64,000 bases of DNA from Bacteroidota bacterium (GCA_023450085.1 JAEXHI010000021.1:186001-250000); one strand, 5' to 3'; positions 8,981-18,396 are shown, numbered from the stretch's first letter. Numbers and translations are program-made. The notes: a model not told the origin generated them from the sequence alone.

Positions 8981-10348
8981 CTATGGTTGTGAAAAGAACG
9001 TGGTCTTGGCGTTACTAATCACCTTACCTTCAGTTTCTACTTCAAACCTGACCTTAGTTTTAAACGCTTCAATATCTTTCGGCTTTTTAATTAAAAAGAA
9101 GGTTAAATGTGCTGTGCCTTCCTTTGGTAATATGGTATCTGATTGTATCAATTCAATCTTATCCAATTTATCCGCTGATTTAAATACAAACTTGATGTCC
9201 TTATTTGTCTTATTGATCAGCTCGGCATTGTACAAATTGGCGATGCTGCCATCTGGTCTTTTTTGATACAAGGTACCGCTAGCCCTCAAAACAGTGGTCT
9301 GTACATCCTCTCTTTTATAAATTAGCGAAGAAAAGATAATGATGACCAATACCAAAATTACAGCATAGCCATAAGCTTTAGCCCCTACCTTAAAGGGATT
9401 TCTGTTCTTGATGAAATCATGATTATAAAAGCCAATCAACTTTTTAGGTTTATTGATCTTCAACATCACTTCATCACAGGCATCAATACAAGCGGTACAG
9501 TTTACACATTCCAATTGCGTTCCTTTCCTGATATCAATTCCAGTTGGACAAACCTGTACGCATAAACCACAATCAATGCAATCCCCTTTTAAGCTTTGGT
9601 CCTGGTTCTTTTGTATACGGCCACGAGGTTCTCCTCTGGTTTCATCATAAGCCACAATTAAACTTTTATTATCTAACAAAACCCCTTGTAGCCTTCCGTA
9701 AGGACAGATTACCGTACAAACCACTTCTCTTACATAAGAGAATACCCCGTAAAAAATGAAGGTGAAAATCCAGATGGAGATAAAGCCAACCGTATGCTTG
9801 CTAATAGGCTCGGTGATGATTTTATGTAAGGCATCAGAACCGATGATGTAAGCCAAAAAAATATTAGCAATGAGAAATGATATGGCTAAGAATAAAAAGT
9901 GCTTAAATCCCTTTTTAAATACTTTTTCGGCATTCCACTTCTGAGCATCTAATTTCTTTTGCTGGTTAGCATCGCCCTCTATCCAATATTCAATACGCCT
10001 GAACACCATCTCCATAAATATAGTTTGCGGACAGGCCCAACCACACCATAATCTGCCCAGCACCACCGTAAAGCAAACAATAAACAGGATGAAGATCAAC
10101 ATGGCCAAGGCAAAGAGATAGAAATCCTGTGGGGTAAAAATTAAGCCAAAGAACACAAATTTTCTTTCTAAAAAATTGAGCAGTACCAATTGTTCGCCAT
10201 TCAGTTTGATAAAAGGGCTCGAAAACAAAAGCAGGAGCAATACGTAGCTCAGCCATTTGCGCTTATTGTATAAGCTACCTTGCGGCTTTTTAGGGTAAAG
10301 AAACTGCCTGCCCCCGCTCTTTTCTGGTTTGTTTTGTTGTTTTGCCAT
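8981..10348 (-). CDS. ccoG: Cytochrome c oxidase accessory protein CcoG
   Basis: 455 aa. Membrane segments flank a polyferredoxin-like core. The first membrane part carries GRLWCGWACPQTIFMEMVFRR. The cluster region (about 255-300) has CIDCGLCVQVCPTGID and CVNCTACIDACDEVM, two 4Fe-4S binding sets. The C-terminal IG-fold-like domain (about 345-455) is typical of CcoG (FixG/RdxA). The family acts as a copper reductase or electron carrier in cbb3 assembly at the cytoplasmic membrane. It lies downstream of ccoP on the same strand after a 176-base gap that carries a diverged copy of the CATTCCGA repeat. Assignment is certain. Confidence 0.97.
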   Translation of the reverse strand: MAKQQNKPEKSGGRQFLYPKKPQGSLYNKRKWLSYVLLLLLFSSPFIKLNGEQLVLLNFLERKFVFFGLIFTPQDFYLFALAMLIFILFIVCFTVVLGRLWCGWACPQTIFMEMVFRRIEYWIEGDANQQKKLDAQKWNAEKVFKKGFKHFLFLAISFLIANIFLAYIIGSDALHKIITEPISKHTVGFISIWIFTFIFYGVFSYVREVVCTVICPYGRLQGVLLDNKSLIVAYDETRGEPRGRIQKNQDQSLKGDCIDCGLCVQVCPTGIDIRKGTQLECVNCTACIDACDEVMLKINKPKKLIGFYNHDFIKNRNPFKVGAKAYGYAVILVLVIIIFSSLIYKREDVQTTVLRASGTLYQKRPDGSIANLYNAELINKTNKDIKFVFKSADKLDKIELIQSDTILPKEGTAHLTFFLIKKPKDIEAFKTKVRFEVETEGKVISNAKTTFFSQP

Positions 10349-10524
10349 TACTCACTGTTCTTTGCTGGTACTACCTTTTCCTATATGCGTCATTTCAACT
10401 GAAACGATAGTGAAATGGAGAAATCTTTGGGTATAATTTGTCATTCCGACGCTAGGAGGAATCTTTTCCTATCATGCGATCACTTAGGGATTCTTCGCTA
10501 TGCTCAGAATGACAAAAAGTTAAC

Positions 10525-11454
10525 CTAATTCGCTGCCGCTTCCTCCGCAGCAGCATCATATTTCTCGCCCTGAGGTGCTTTAGGATTAGCTGGTTTACTG
10601 CCTTGCAGCGATAAAATATAATTGGTTACTGCACTGATGTTAGCTGAGCTCATATTTTTTTCCCAGCTTACCATCCCTTTTTCAGGTACACCGTACTTTA
10701 CTACTTTAAAGATGTCTTTCACACCACCACCGTGCAACCAAAACTCATCGGTTAGGTTAGGACCAACCAATCCCTCACCATGTTGACCATGACAGGCCAC
10801 ACAATTAGCTTCAAATATGCCTTTACCTACGGCAATTTGCGAAGGATCCACCTTTACGCTATTCTCATCTACCGAAGAAGCGTTTTTAGCTAAGAACTGC
10901 TGTTTAGCCAAATCGGCCTTTGTCATTTCTGTTTTATACTCATCATCCTGTCTTTCGCCATACTCTCCGATATGATAATAGTATAAATAGCCTGCTGCAA
11001 AAATCAAGGTGCCGTAAAACAATACGTTAAACCAGGTAGGCACAGGGTTATTCAATTCCTTGATGCCATCGTAAGCATGTGGAATTTCCAAGTCCTTTTC
11101 TGCCGATAGCGGTTTTAAACTTAATAGCCTGGTCCAGATGGTTGGCTTATCTCCTTTTTGCTTTTTCCATTCCTCATAGTCCAAAACCTTTTCCTCATGT
11201 TTTACATAAGGTGTAGGGTTCAATTTCTCTTTATAAATCACCTTAAAACTGTTGTATAAGGTAATGGCTACAAATAGCAGGATAATAGAAAACACCAGCA
11301 GGGTAATGATCAACAATTCAGTAGTGGTAACCCCTAAAGAAGGTTCTGGAATAACTACAGCAGTTTCTTCGGCAGCTGCCGCAGCCTCCTGTGCAAAAAC
11401 ACTGAAAGCTGGCAACAACATCATTATCAATAAACTAAACTTCTTCATATTCAT
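10525..11454 (-). CDS. ccoP: cbb3 oxidase subunit CcoP, single-heme form
   Basis: 309 aa (ATG at 11454, or two codons later at 11448). There is a signal-like first hydrophobic segment followed by an Ala/Glu-rich linker, a second membrane segment (about 44-70), a third one (about 143-162) and a C-terminal cytochrome c domain with CVACHGQHGEGLVGPNL and the axial Met region GMVSWEKNMSS. Only one CxxCH motif is present, whereas classical proteobacterial CcoP has two, so this subunit carries one heme c. That is the usual state in Bacteroidota. The protein ends in an Ala/Glu-rich tail. It overlaps ccoQ by 20 bases and is translated with it. Confidence 0.95.
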   Translation of the reverse strand: MNMKKFSLLIMMLLPAFSVFAQEAAAAAEETAVVIPEPSLGVTTTELLIITLLVFSIILLFVAITLYNSFKVIYKEKLNPTPYVKHEEKVLDYEEWKKQKGDKPTIWTRLLSLKPLSAEKDLEIPHAYDGIKELNNPVPTWFNVLFYGTLIFAAGYLYYYHIGEYGERQDDEYKTEMTKADLAKQQFLAKNASSVDENSVKVDPSQIAVGKGIFEANCVACHGQHGEGLVGPNLTDEFWLHGGGVKDIFKVVKYGVPEKGMVSWEKNMSSANISAVTNYILSLQGSKPANPKAPQGEKYDAAAEEAAAN

Positions 11455-11617
11455 CAGGTTGAGGTTCGTTAATAGGTAGGTTACTCATTTCAACTATATG
11501 GGTCTTGTTCATTTTAATCAGGTAGATGGCCACCATGATGAAAAAAGCCATAAATATCAACAGCGATGCAATCAGGTAAAACTCACCTCCTGCTAAATCT
11601 TTGATTTGCTTAAACAT
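11435..11617 (-). CDS. ccoQ: CcoQ-like small cbb3 subunit
   Basis: 60 aa: one membrane helix (residues 14-34, YLIASLLIFMAFFIMVAIYL) and an acidic cytoplasmic tail ending PQPDEYEEV. Position between ccoNO (4-base gap) and ccoP (20-base overlap) and the one-helix architecture match CcoQ, which stabilises the oxidase. Sequence alone is too short for a firm family call. Confidence 0.8.
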   Translation of the reverse strand: MFKQIKDLAGGEFYLIASLLIFMAFFIMVAIYLIKMNKTHIVEMSNLPINEPQPDEYEEV

Positions 11618-11621
11618 AATT

Positions 11622-13763
11622 TTACTGGTTAGATGGAATAGTGGTTTTATTAGCTTTAATATCGGTACCTAAACGTTGTAGGTAAGCAATTAGGGCAATG
11701 ATCTCTCGATCGCTTTTCACCTCAATATTGTTCTGTTTCAGGTCTGCAGCAATGGCATCTGCTTGTTCTTTAAGTTTCGCTTTTGCTACCTGATCAAAAT
11801 TCTCTCTATAAGGTACGCCCAAGGTTTGCATGGCTCTAATTTTAGCTTCTGTTTGAGTAGTGTCCAACTTTTGGGTAATTAACCATGGGTAAGGTGGCAT
11901 GATACTTCCAGGTGACATTGATGTAGGGTCGAGCATGTGATTGTAGTGCCATGCATTAGAGTACTTCCCGCCTATACGGTGCAAGTCGGGTCCGGTACGT
12001 TTACTACCCCATAAAAACGGATGGTCATAAACAAACTCGCCGGCTTTACTGTACTCGCCATAACGTTCTGTTTCAGACCTAAACGGACGAATGGTTTGCG
12101 AGTGGCAGTTTACACAGCCCTCTTTGATGTAAAGATCCCTACCTTCCAGCTCAAGTGGTGTATAAGGTTTTACACTTGAAATGGTTGGCACATTGCTCTC
12201 TATGGTAAACGTTGGCATCATTTCTACCATCCCACCAATTAAGATCACGATCATAGAAAGCACCATAAATTTCATTGGTTTACGTTCCAACACACGGTGC
12301 CATTTCTTATCCGCAGCATCTTCGTGGGTAATCACTTTTTCTAAGGCCATGGCTTCTGCCGCTTCATTAGCTACCAGCTTACCTCTTAACATGGTTTTAG
12401 CCAAGTTGTAAGTCATTACAATAGCACCCAATAGGTAAAGTGCACCGCCAATAGAACGCAAAATGTGCATTGGAATAATTTGTAAGGTGGTGGTTAAAAA
12501 GTTCGCATATTTCAACAAACCTTCTGGTGTAAATTCCTTCCACATTAAACCTTGTGTAAATCCAGCCCAGTACATAGGAATGGCATAGAACAAAATACCA
12601 AGGGTACCAATCCAGAAGTGGAAAGAGGCTAGTTTTTTAGAGTATAGTTCTGTTTTATAAATACGTGGAATTAACCAATATAACACCCCAAAGGTTAAGA
12701 AACCATTCCAGCCCAAAGCACCTACGTGTACGTGTGCTACAATCCAGTCGGTAAAATGCGCAATGCCGTTAATTTGTTTCAAGGATAGCATTGGTCCTTC
12801 AAAAGTGGCCATACCGTAAGCGGTTAAGGCAACTACCATAAACTTCAGGGTTACATCTTCACGAACTTTATCCCAAGCGCCACGTAAGGTTAACAAACCA
12901 TTGATCATCCCGCCCCAACTTGGTGCAATAAGCATTACGGAGAAAGCTACTCCCAGCGATTGTGCCCAACCTGGTAACGAAGTATATAATAAGTGGTGTG
13001 GTCCTGCCCAGATGTAAATGAAGATCAACGACCAAAAGTGCAGGATACTTAGTTTGTAAGAATATACTGGACGGTTAGCCATTTTAGGCAAAAAGTAGTA
13101 CATCATCCCTAAATAAGGGGTAGTTAAGAAAAATGCCACCGCATTGTGTCCGTACCACCACTGTACCAAGGCATCCTGTACGCCAGCAAAAACATAATAA
13201 CTTTTTAGGAAAGAGATAGGCAGCTGAAATGAGTTGACGATGTGCAATACGGCAATGGTCACAAACGTAGCAATGTAAAACCAAATGGCTACGTATAAAT
13301 GACGCTCCCTACGTTTAATGATGGTACCAAACATATTGATCCCAAACACTACCCAAATTAAGGTAATGGCAATATCAATAGGCCACTCCAATTCTGCATA
13401 CTCGTGTGATGAAGTAATGCCTAAAGGCAAGGTAATTACCGCCGATATGATGATGAGCTGCCAACCCCAAAAGTGGATATTGCTTAATAGGTTGCTAAAC
13501 ATGCGGGCTTTAAGCAAGCGTTGTAGCGAGTAGTAAACACCCATAAAGATAGCGTTGCCCACAAAAGCGAAAATCACCGCGTTGGTGTGTAAGGGTCTGA
13601 TACGACCAAAAGTAGTGTACTGGTTGCCCATGTTCATTTCGGGCTTAAACAGTTGCATGGCAACAAGCAGTCCAACCAGCATTCCAATAACACCCCATAC
13701 AATGGTAGCGATACCGAAATTTCGAACGATCTTGTTGTCGTAGGTAAATTTTTCTAGCTGCAT
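11622..13763 (-). CDS. ccoN: cbb3 oxidase fused subunits CcoN-CcoO
   Basis: 713 aa. Residues 1-480 are the heme-copper oxidase subunit I (CcoN) with twelve membrane segments and the heme and CuB His ligands in RPLHTNAVIFAF, WWYGHNAVAFFL, GPHHLLYTSLPGWAQ and DWIVAHVHVGALGWNG. Residues 500-713 are the monoheme CcoO with its membrane anchor and EGCVNCHSQTIRPF, ending in the DREIIALIAYLQRLGTD helix. CcoN and CcoO are separate genes in proteobacteria; the fusion is characteristic of Bacteroidota. This enzyme reduces oxygen with high affinity and pumps protons. The promoter lies in the 3' end of ccoS: an FNR-type palindrome at 13852-13863 and a TAACTTTG box at 13799-13806. Confidence 0.97.
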   Translation of the reverse strand: MQLEKFTYDNKIVRNFGIATIVWGVIGMLVGLLVAMQLFKPEMNMGNQYTTFGRIRPLHTNAVIFAFVGNAIFMGVYYSLQRLLKARMFSNLLSNIHFWGWQLIIISAVITLPLGITSSHEYAELEWPIDIAITLIWVVFGINMFGTIIKRRERHLYVAIWFYIATFVTIAVLHIVNSFQLPISFLKSYYVFAGVQDALVQWWYGHNAVAFFLTTPYLGMMYYFLPKMANRPVYSYKLSILHFWSLIFIYIWAGPHHLLYTSLPGWAQSLGVAFSVMLIAPSWGGMINGLLTLRGAWDKVREDVTLKFMVVALTAYGMATFEGPMLSLKQINGIAHFTDWIVAHVHVGALGWNGFLTFGVLYWLIPRIYKTELYSKKLASFHFWIGTLGILFYAIPMYWAGFTQGLMWKEFTPEGLLKYANFLTTTLQIIPMHILRSIGGALYLLGAIVMTYNLAKTMLRGKLVANEAAEAMALEKVITHEDAADKKWHRVLERKPMKFMVLSMIVILIGGMVEMMPTFTIESNVPTISSVKPYTPLELEGRDLYIKEGCVNCHSQTIRPFRSETERYGEYSKAGEFVYDHPFLWGSKRTGPDLHRIGGKYSNAWHYNHMLDPTSMSPGSIMPPYPWLITQKLDTTQTEAKIRAMQTLGVPYRENFDQVAKAKLKEQADAIAADLKQNNIEVKSDREIIALIAYLQRLGTDIKANKTTIPSNQ

Positions 13764-13798
13764 AATGATTAGTAATAGATTTGTTATAATGTTTGAAG

Positions 13799-13863
13799 CA
13801 AAGTTATTGTGGCCACCACCTGTGGCTCATGATGAGCGTTAGTCGGAAATATGATCTTTGTCA
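13799..13863 (-). promoter_or_regulatory. ccoNO promoter: FNR-type site plus TAnnTTTG box
   Basis: On the minus strand TGACAAAGATCA (13852-13863), which fits TGAY-N4-RTCA, lies upstream of TAACTTTG (13799-13806), the Bacteroidota -7 element. The centres are 55 bp apart, placing the site near -62, a class I activator position. The same arrangement with identical spacing occurs at 18851-18915 and 43773-43837. The site overlaps the last codons of ccoS. Confidence 0.8.
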
Positions 13864-14018
13864 CTTTTCTCCTCCTTTACCTCGTCATCAAAAAGAATAC
13901 GTACACTTGGGGTATAAATATCATCGTGCTGACCGTTTTTTAGTGCCCAAAAGAAAGCGCCCAGAAAAATCAATGCGACGAGTACGCTACAGCCAATTAA
14001 GAAATATAGAATGGTCAT
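13839..14018 (-). CDS. ccoS: cbb3 oxidase maturation protein CcoS
   Basis: 59 aa, read directly from the sequence: ATG at 14018, stop at 13839. The protein begins MTILYFLIGCSVLVALIFL and continues with AFFWALKNGQHDD, then a charged tail. One N-terminal membrane helix followed by FFWALKNGQ(Y/H)DD is the CcoS signature. CcoS is needed to insert heme b and CuB into CcoN. It sits just upstream of ccoNO on the same strand, and the ccoNO control site lies in its last codons. Confidence 0.95.
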   Translation of the reverse strand: MTILYFLIGCSVLVALIFLGAFFWALKNGQHDDIYTPSVRILFDDEVKEEKSDKDHISD

Positions 14019-14361
14019 TTTTTTAGGGGTTAGTTGTTAGTGGCTAGTGGTTAGGATGGAATATTTAGATATTAGTAGTTAATATTTAGATGAGTAATTC
14101 CCAAATTCCCATCTTCTAGAGGGGTGCCCAACGGGCGGGGTGTTTCGGGTACTTGTCCCGATACTTCGGGATTGGTTCACTTGTTCATTCGTTTATTCTG
14201 TTCCTACATCGTCATCCTCGCGTATGCGGGGATCTTAAAGCATTATAAAGTTTTCCTTTCTCTTGCATTAGGATGCCCAATCAAGTTGAGCATGACGTAC
14301 TATGAGCGCTCCAAATAAATCAAACACCCAGTCTTTATTCCTTGCTCTTTGCTCTTTAATA
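14019..14361. repeat. Repeat-filled gap between ccoI and ccoS
   Basis: Contains TTAGTG-like hexamers (about 14028-14085), the 45-bp two-hairpin element (about 14104-14148), and one 88-bp hairpin element (14210-14297, CGTCATCCTCGCGTATGCGG ... GAGCATGACG). No gene is supported. Confidence 0.7.
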
Positions 14362-16758
14362 CTAACCACTAGTTCCTAACCTATTTTTCCTTGCAAAGTA
14401 CCTGGTAGCCAAGCTGGTAAAACTAATGATGGTAATGGTGCTAATAGGCATTAGAACGGCTGCTACTAAAGGGTATAAAGTGCCTTGTACAGCATAGTAC
14501 ACTCCTATTAGGTTATAGGCTGTAGCAATAGCAAAGCTAATTTTAATGGTCTTTAGTCCGTCGCGGCTTAGCTGAATAAAGTTAGGTAACAAACCCATGG
14601 CAGTACCCTGCATAATGGCATCGCAGCCAGGGGTAAAATTGTTGATGTTATCTGTAATGGCAATGCCGAAATTAGCCTGTTTCAAAGCACCTGCATCATT
14701 CAGGCCATCTCCCAACATCATCACCTGCTTGTTACGGGCTTGTAATGCTTTGATTTCCTCTAGTTTCTGGTGTGGACTTTGATTAAACAACAGAGGCGTA
14801 GAAGGTTTAAATACCGATTTCAGCAACTGCTCATCTTTATTGGTATCTCCAGAAAGCACTTTTAAATCAAAATCATCGTCCAATTTGTTAATTAAGGGTG
14901 CTATTCCCTCCCGCCATTGCTGATCTACGGTAAAGCAGCCTTTGTATTCTTCGTCAATCACCACGTGTACCCCACCTTGATCTTTGGCAGGTACCTCAAA
15001 AGGCAAAGCTCGTTTGCTACCTGCGTAAATCATTCTACCGTTTACGACACCCATGATGCCTTTGCCCAGCACTTCATTGTATTTAGCAATGGCATAAATT
15101 TTACTAGGGTTAAGTACCTTAAGCACCTGCCTGCTTAAAGGATGCGAAGAATTGTACAATAACGAAGCCACCAATAACTTCTCTCCAGCCGATAAACTGC
15201 CTTCAAATCTAATTTCCGATTGATGGGTACTGGTGAGTGTGCCTGTTTTATCAAACACAATGGTATCAATAGCGGCCAGTTGCTCCAGTGCATCCGTATT
15301 TTTTACATAGAAGCCCTTTTTATCGAATACGGAAAGAATGGCCGACAAAGTAAAAGGGGTACTTAAAGCCAACACACATGGGCAGGCCACAATAACCACT
15401 GCGGTAAATGCCGACCATGCTTTGGTGCTATCATTTTGCCATAACCAATAACCTGTGGCCGCAAAAGCAATCACAAACACGCCGATACTGAAATACTTGG
15501 CAATGCTATCGTTAAAGTTCTGTTTCTTGACATCACTCTTGTAAAACTCCTTGTTCCACAAACCTGTTAAGTAACTTTGCGAAGCCGGTTTAACGACTTC
15601 AAGCTCTATCGCTTCGCCCATCTGTCTGCCGCCAGCATACACAATTTCACCCAAAACCTTCTGCTGTGGTTCGGCTTCGCCAGTTACAAAACTCATGTCC
15701 AGCCAAGCATCCCCCTTCATTAAAATGGCATCGGCTGGCACTAATTCGCCATTACGTATCAATAGTCGATCCCCAACGACTATCTCGCTAATGGCTACCG
15801 GTTTTTCCCGGCTATCCTTAAGGGTAGTAATGGCAATGGGGAAATAGGAACGGTAATCCCTATCAAAGGAAATATGGTGGTAAGTGCGTTGTTTTACCCA
15901 TTTTCCCATCAATAAAAGAAAAACCAACCCTGTAAGGGTATCTCCAAAACCAGGCCCTGTATTAAATACGGTTGAAATAGCAGTACGTATAAAAAGTACT
16001 GCTATGATGAGCGCTAGTGGCGTATCTAGATTGACAAATTTCTGTTTTAAACTGGCGATGGCCGAGGTAAAGTAATCTCTGGCGCAGTAAAAGGTTACCG
16101 GCACGCAGAAAGCCAGATTTAACCAAGCAAACAAGTATTGAAATTCCTTTTCTAAGGCTGATAAGCCAAAATACTCTGGAAAGCTAAACAGCATCACATT
16201 TCCCATACAAAAGCCTGCAATGGCAATTTTCCAGATGAGCTGTTTGTTTACCGAATTGCTTTTCTCCTTCACTACATCCTGCAAACTGATCAAAGGCTCA
16301 TAACCGATCTGGTTCAGTACTTCTACTACTTTACGTAAGGATACCTGTTCATGCTTATAGCTAATGGTAACTTCTTTCTTTAAAAAGTCGATACGTGAAC
16401 TAAAAATAGCTGGATTGATTTTATACAAATGCTCCAACAACCAAATGCACGAACTACAATGGATAGCAGGAATATAAAAAGTAACAATGGTATTTTCTTT
16501 GTCTTTGTAATTGATCAGCTGTGTAATAATGCTCGGCTCATCCAAGTACTCGTAGTGACCTTCTTCCTTTACCCGTTGTCCTGGCGTATCGTTATAAGCA
16601 TAGTAGTTGCACATGTTGTTTTCAGATAAGATCTGATAAACGCTTTGGCAGCCTATACAGCAAAAGTCTTTATCGTCGTGGCTTAGCTTCACTGCAGGCA
16701 ACTGATCACCGCAATGGTAACATACTGAACTTTGGTGGGTAACGGTTGAATTGCTCAT
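14362..16758 (-). CDS. ccoI: Copper-translocating P-type ATPase CcoI/FixI
   Basis: 798 aa. An N-terminal Cys cluster (CYHCGDQLP, CCIGCQSVY), a heavy-metal-associated domain with HCSSCIWLLEHL (about 96-107), eight membrane segments, the TGEAEP actuator motif, the CPC metal site in VIVACPCVLALSTPF, the phosphorylation site DKTGTLT and GDGLNDAGALK hinge. This is the FixI/CcoI subtype of P1B ATPases, which exports copper for CuB insertion into cbb3 oxidases. It lies upstream of ccoS and downstream of hemN on the same strand, separated from each by about 300 bases of repeat DNA. No FNR-type site was found directly upstream of it. Confidence 0.96.
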   Translation of the reverse strand: MSNSTVTHQSSVCYHCGDQLPAVKLSHDDKDFCCIGCQSVYQILSENNMCNYYAYNDTPGQRVKEEGHYEYLDEPSIITQLINYKDKENTIVTFYIPAIHCSSCIWLLEHLYKINPAIFSSRIDFLKKEVTISYKHEQVSLRKVVEVLNQIGYEPLISLQDVVKEKSNSVNKQLIWKIAIAGFCMGNVMLFSFPEYFGLSALEKEFQYLFAWLNLAFCVPVTFYCARDYFTSAIASLKQKFVNLDTPLALIIAVLFIRTAISTVFNTGPGFGDTLTGLVFLLLMGKWVKQRTYHHISFDRDYRSYFPIAITTLKDSREKPVAISEIVVGDRLLIRNGELVPADAILMKGDAWLDMSFVTGEAEPQQKVLGEIVYAGGRQMGEAIELEVVKPASQSYLTGLWNKEFYKSDVKKQNFNDSIAKYFSIGVFVIAFAATGYWLWQNDSTKAWSAFTAVVIVACPCVLALSTPFTLSAILSVFDKKGFYVKNTDALEQLAAIDTIVFDKTGTLTSTHQSEIRFEGSLSAGEKLLVASLLYNSSHPLSRQVLKVLNPSKIYAIAKYNEVLGKGIMGVVNGRMIYAGSKRALPFEVPAKDQGGVHVVIDEEYKGCFTVDQQWREGIAPLINKLDDDFDLKVLSGDTNKDEQLLKSVFKPSTPLLFNQSPHQKLEEIKALQARNKQVMMLGDGLNDAGALKQANFGIAITDNINNFTPGCDAIMQGTAMGLLPNFIQLSRDGLKTIKISFAIATAYNLIGVYYAVQGTLYPLVAAVLMPISTITIISFTSLATRYFARKNRLGTSG

Positions 16759-16799
16759 GGTTGGGTGATTACTTTAACACGAAAAATGTATTTTTCAAA

Positions 16800-17040
16800 C
16801 ACATAGACACAATAGGTATTTATTATCTAATCTTTGTACACTATATCTATGTGCCTATGTGGTTCATTTTATAATTTATATTTCTTATTAAAATCTATTT
16901 TTTAACACATAGACACATAGGTATTTGTTGTCTAATCTTTGTACGCTATATCTATGTGCCTATGTGGTTCATTTTATAATTTATATTTCTTATTAAAATC
17001 TATTTTTTCAAACACATAGAAACATAGGTTACATAGCCTT
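16800..17040. repeat. Tandem 106-bp repeat with internal hairpin
   Basis: Two nearly identical units (16800-16905 and 16906-17012) and the first part of a third (from 17013). Each unit begins CACATAGACACATAGG and ends its palindromic part with CTATGTGCCTATGTGG; these arms pair at 14 of 15 positions, so each unit can fold into a long hairpin. They fill the gap between hemN and ccoI. Confidence 0.85.
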
Positions 17041-17049
17041 TTAGCTTTT

Positions 17050-18396
17050 TTAAATAGCTGCGCTAAACAATTGCGTTTGTGGTTGCTGTTGCCATAGCCT
17101 GTCATCAAAAGCCATACAGGTGTTTCGTAAAAACGATCGGCCTAATGGCAATATCTTTACTTCTTTGTTCCTAACGGCCACTAGCCTATCCGCAATCATG
17201 GGCTGTAAACGCTGCATTACCTCAGCAGGTACTTCGGTATCAAAGCAAGTACTGTTTTGGCACATCAGGTTTAAAATATGTTGTCTAATGCGCAAGTCCT
17301 CTGTATCCAACAAATGTCCTTTTTGTACGCTCAAGCTCCCTTCCTGAATATGCTGTTTGTACTCTTCTACCGTTTTGGCGTTTTGTGCAAAGGCAGTTCC
17401 ACAATCGCTGATAGATGACACCCCAAGGCCCAACAAAATCTGCGTATGCTGATCGGTATAGCCCATAAAGTTGCGATGTAATTTGTTTTGCTGGTAAGCC
17501 ACGTATAGGCTATCGGTAGCTAGGGCAAAATGATCCATGCCAATTTCTTCGTAACCCGCTGCCATTAGCATTTCCCTTCCCTTTTGGTACAGGGCAAACT
17601 TTTCATCGCCCTGCGGGATATCCGCTTCGGTAAAGTGACGTTGTCCGGCTTTGATCCAAGGCACATGCGCATAACTGTAAAAAGCAATACGGTCTGGCTT
17701 TAGCCTAATTACCTCAGTAATGGTTTCGGTAAGCCCTTCCATGTGTTGTCCAGGCAAACCATAAATCAAGTCGTAGTTAATGGATTGATAGCCCATGTTT
17801 CTGGCCAGCTCAGTAACGTGTTGTACTTGTGCAGGGGTCTGGTAACGATTGATCATGAACTGCACTTTGGGATCAAAATCCTGGATACCAAAGCTTACCC
17901 GCTTAAATCCTAAGTCGTATAAAGTCTGTAGGTGTTCGGCGGTGGTATTGTCTGGATGTCCCTCAAAAGAACAAGCCGCAGTAGCGTCAAATTGAGTTGC
18001 TCCCGCAATGTTTTGTAGCAACTGTTTTAAGTTGGCGGCACTAAAAAAAGTAGGTGTTCCGCCGCCTAAATGAATTTCCTTAATTTTTGGACGCTCACCT
18101 AGCAAGTTCACATACATTTCCCATTCCTTTAATAAAGCATCGATATAAGGTAGCTCTACCCCGTGGTTTTTAGTGATACGGGTATTACAACCGCAATAGG
18201 TGCATAGGCTTTCGCAAAAAGGTAAATGAATGTACAAACTAATGCCTTCTTCTTTGTGCTGGATATAGGCCGTTAGTAGCCTCGATTTCCATTTTGCTTC
18301 ATCGAAATGCTGGTTGTCCCAATAAGGTACTGTAGGGTAACTGGTGTACCTTGGGGCGGCAATATTGTACTTACGTAAAAGCTCGGCGGTTTCCAT
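17050..18396 (-). CDS. hemN: Oxygen-independent coproporphyrinogen III oxidase
   Basis: 448 aa from the ATG at 18396 (METAELLRKYN). The start is chosen because it overlaps the stop of the upstream gene as TAATG; an upstream frame extension to 18429 is not needed. A radical-SAM signature CESLCTYCGCNTRITKN (CxxxCxxC), the HemN motif HLGGGTPTFFS, GFKRVSFGIQDFDPKVQ and the HemN C-terminal domain are all present. The enzyme decarboxylates coproporphyrinogen III without oxygen, supplying heme when oxygen is scarce, which fits its place next to the cbb3 genes. It is read with the small Cys-rich gene from a promoter with an FNR-type site. Confidence 0.96.
   Translation of the reverse strand: METAELLRKYNIAAPRYTSYPTVPYWDNQHFDEAKWKSRLLTAYIQHKEEGISLYIHLPFCESLCTYCGCNTRITKNHGVELPYIDALLKEWEMYVNLLGERPKIKEIHLGGGTPTFFSAANLKQLLQNIAGATQFDATAACSFEGHPDNTTAEHLQTLYDLGFKRVSFGIQDFDPKVQFMINRYQTPAQVQHVTELARNMGYQSINYDLIYGLPGQHMEGLTETITEVIRLKPDRIAFYSYAHVPWIKAGQRHFTEADIPQGDEKFALYQKGREMLMAAGYEEIGMDHFALATDSLYVAYQQNKLHRNFMGYTDQHTQILLGLGVSSISDCGTAFAQNAKTVEEYKQHIQEGSLSVQKGHLLDTEDLRIRQHILNLMCQNSTCFDTEVPAEVMQRLQPMIADRLVAVRNKEVKILPLGRSFLRNTCMAFDDRLWQQQPQTQLFSAAI

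Noticed and set aside
13852..13863. Chance match of the FNR-type palindrome
   Set aside because: A single match would be weak, but the identical 55-bp spacing to a -7 box at three separate loci makes chance unlikely.
13793..14026. Plus-strand open frame opposite ccoS
   Set aside because: The minus strand encodes a clear CcoS of 59 aa with the FFWALKNGQHDD signature.
14124..14318. Plus-strand open frame of 64 codons
   Set aside because: It spans the 45-bp and 88-bp repeat elements and has no coding features.
16800..17040. Possible CRISPR array or coding repeat
   Set aside because: 106-bp units have no spacers and no open frame through them; they are hairpin-forming intergenic repeats.
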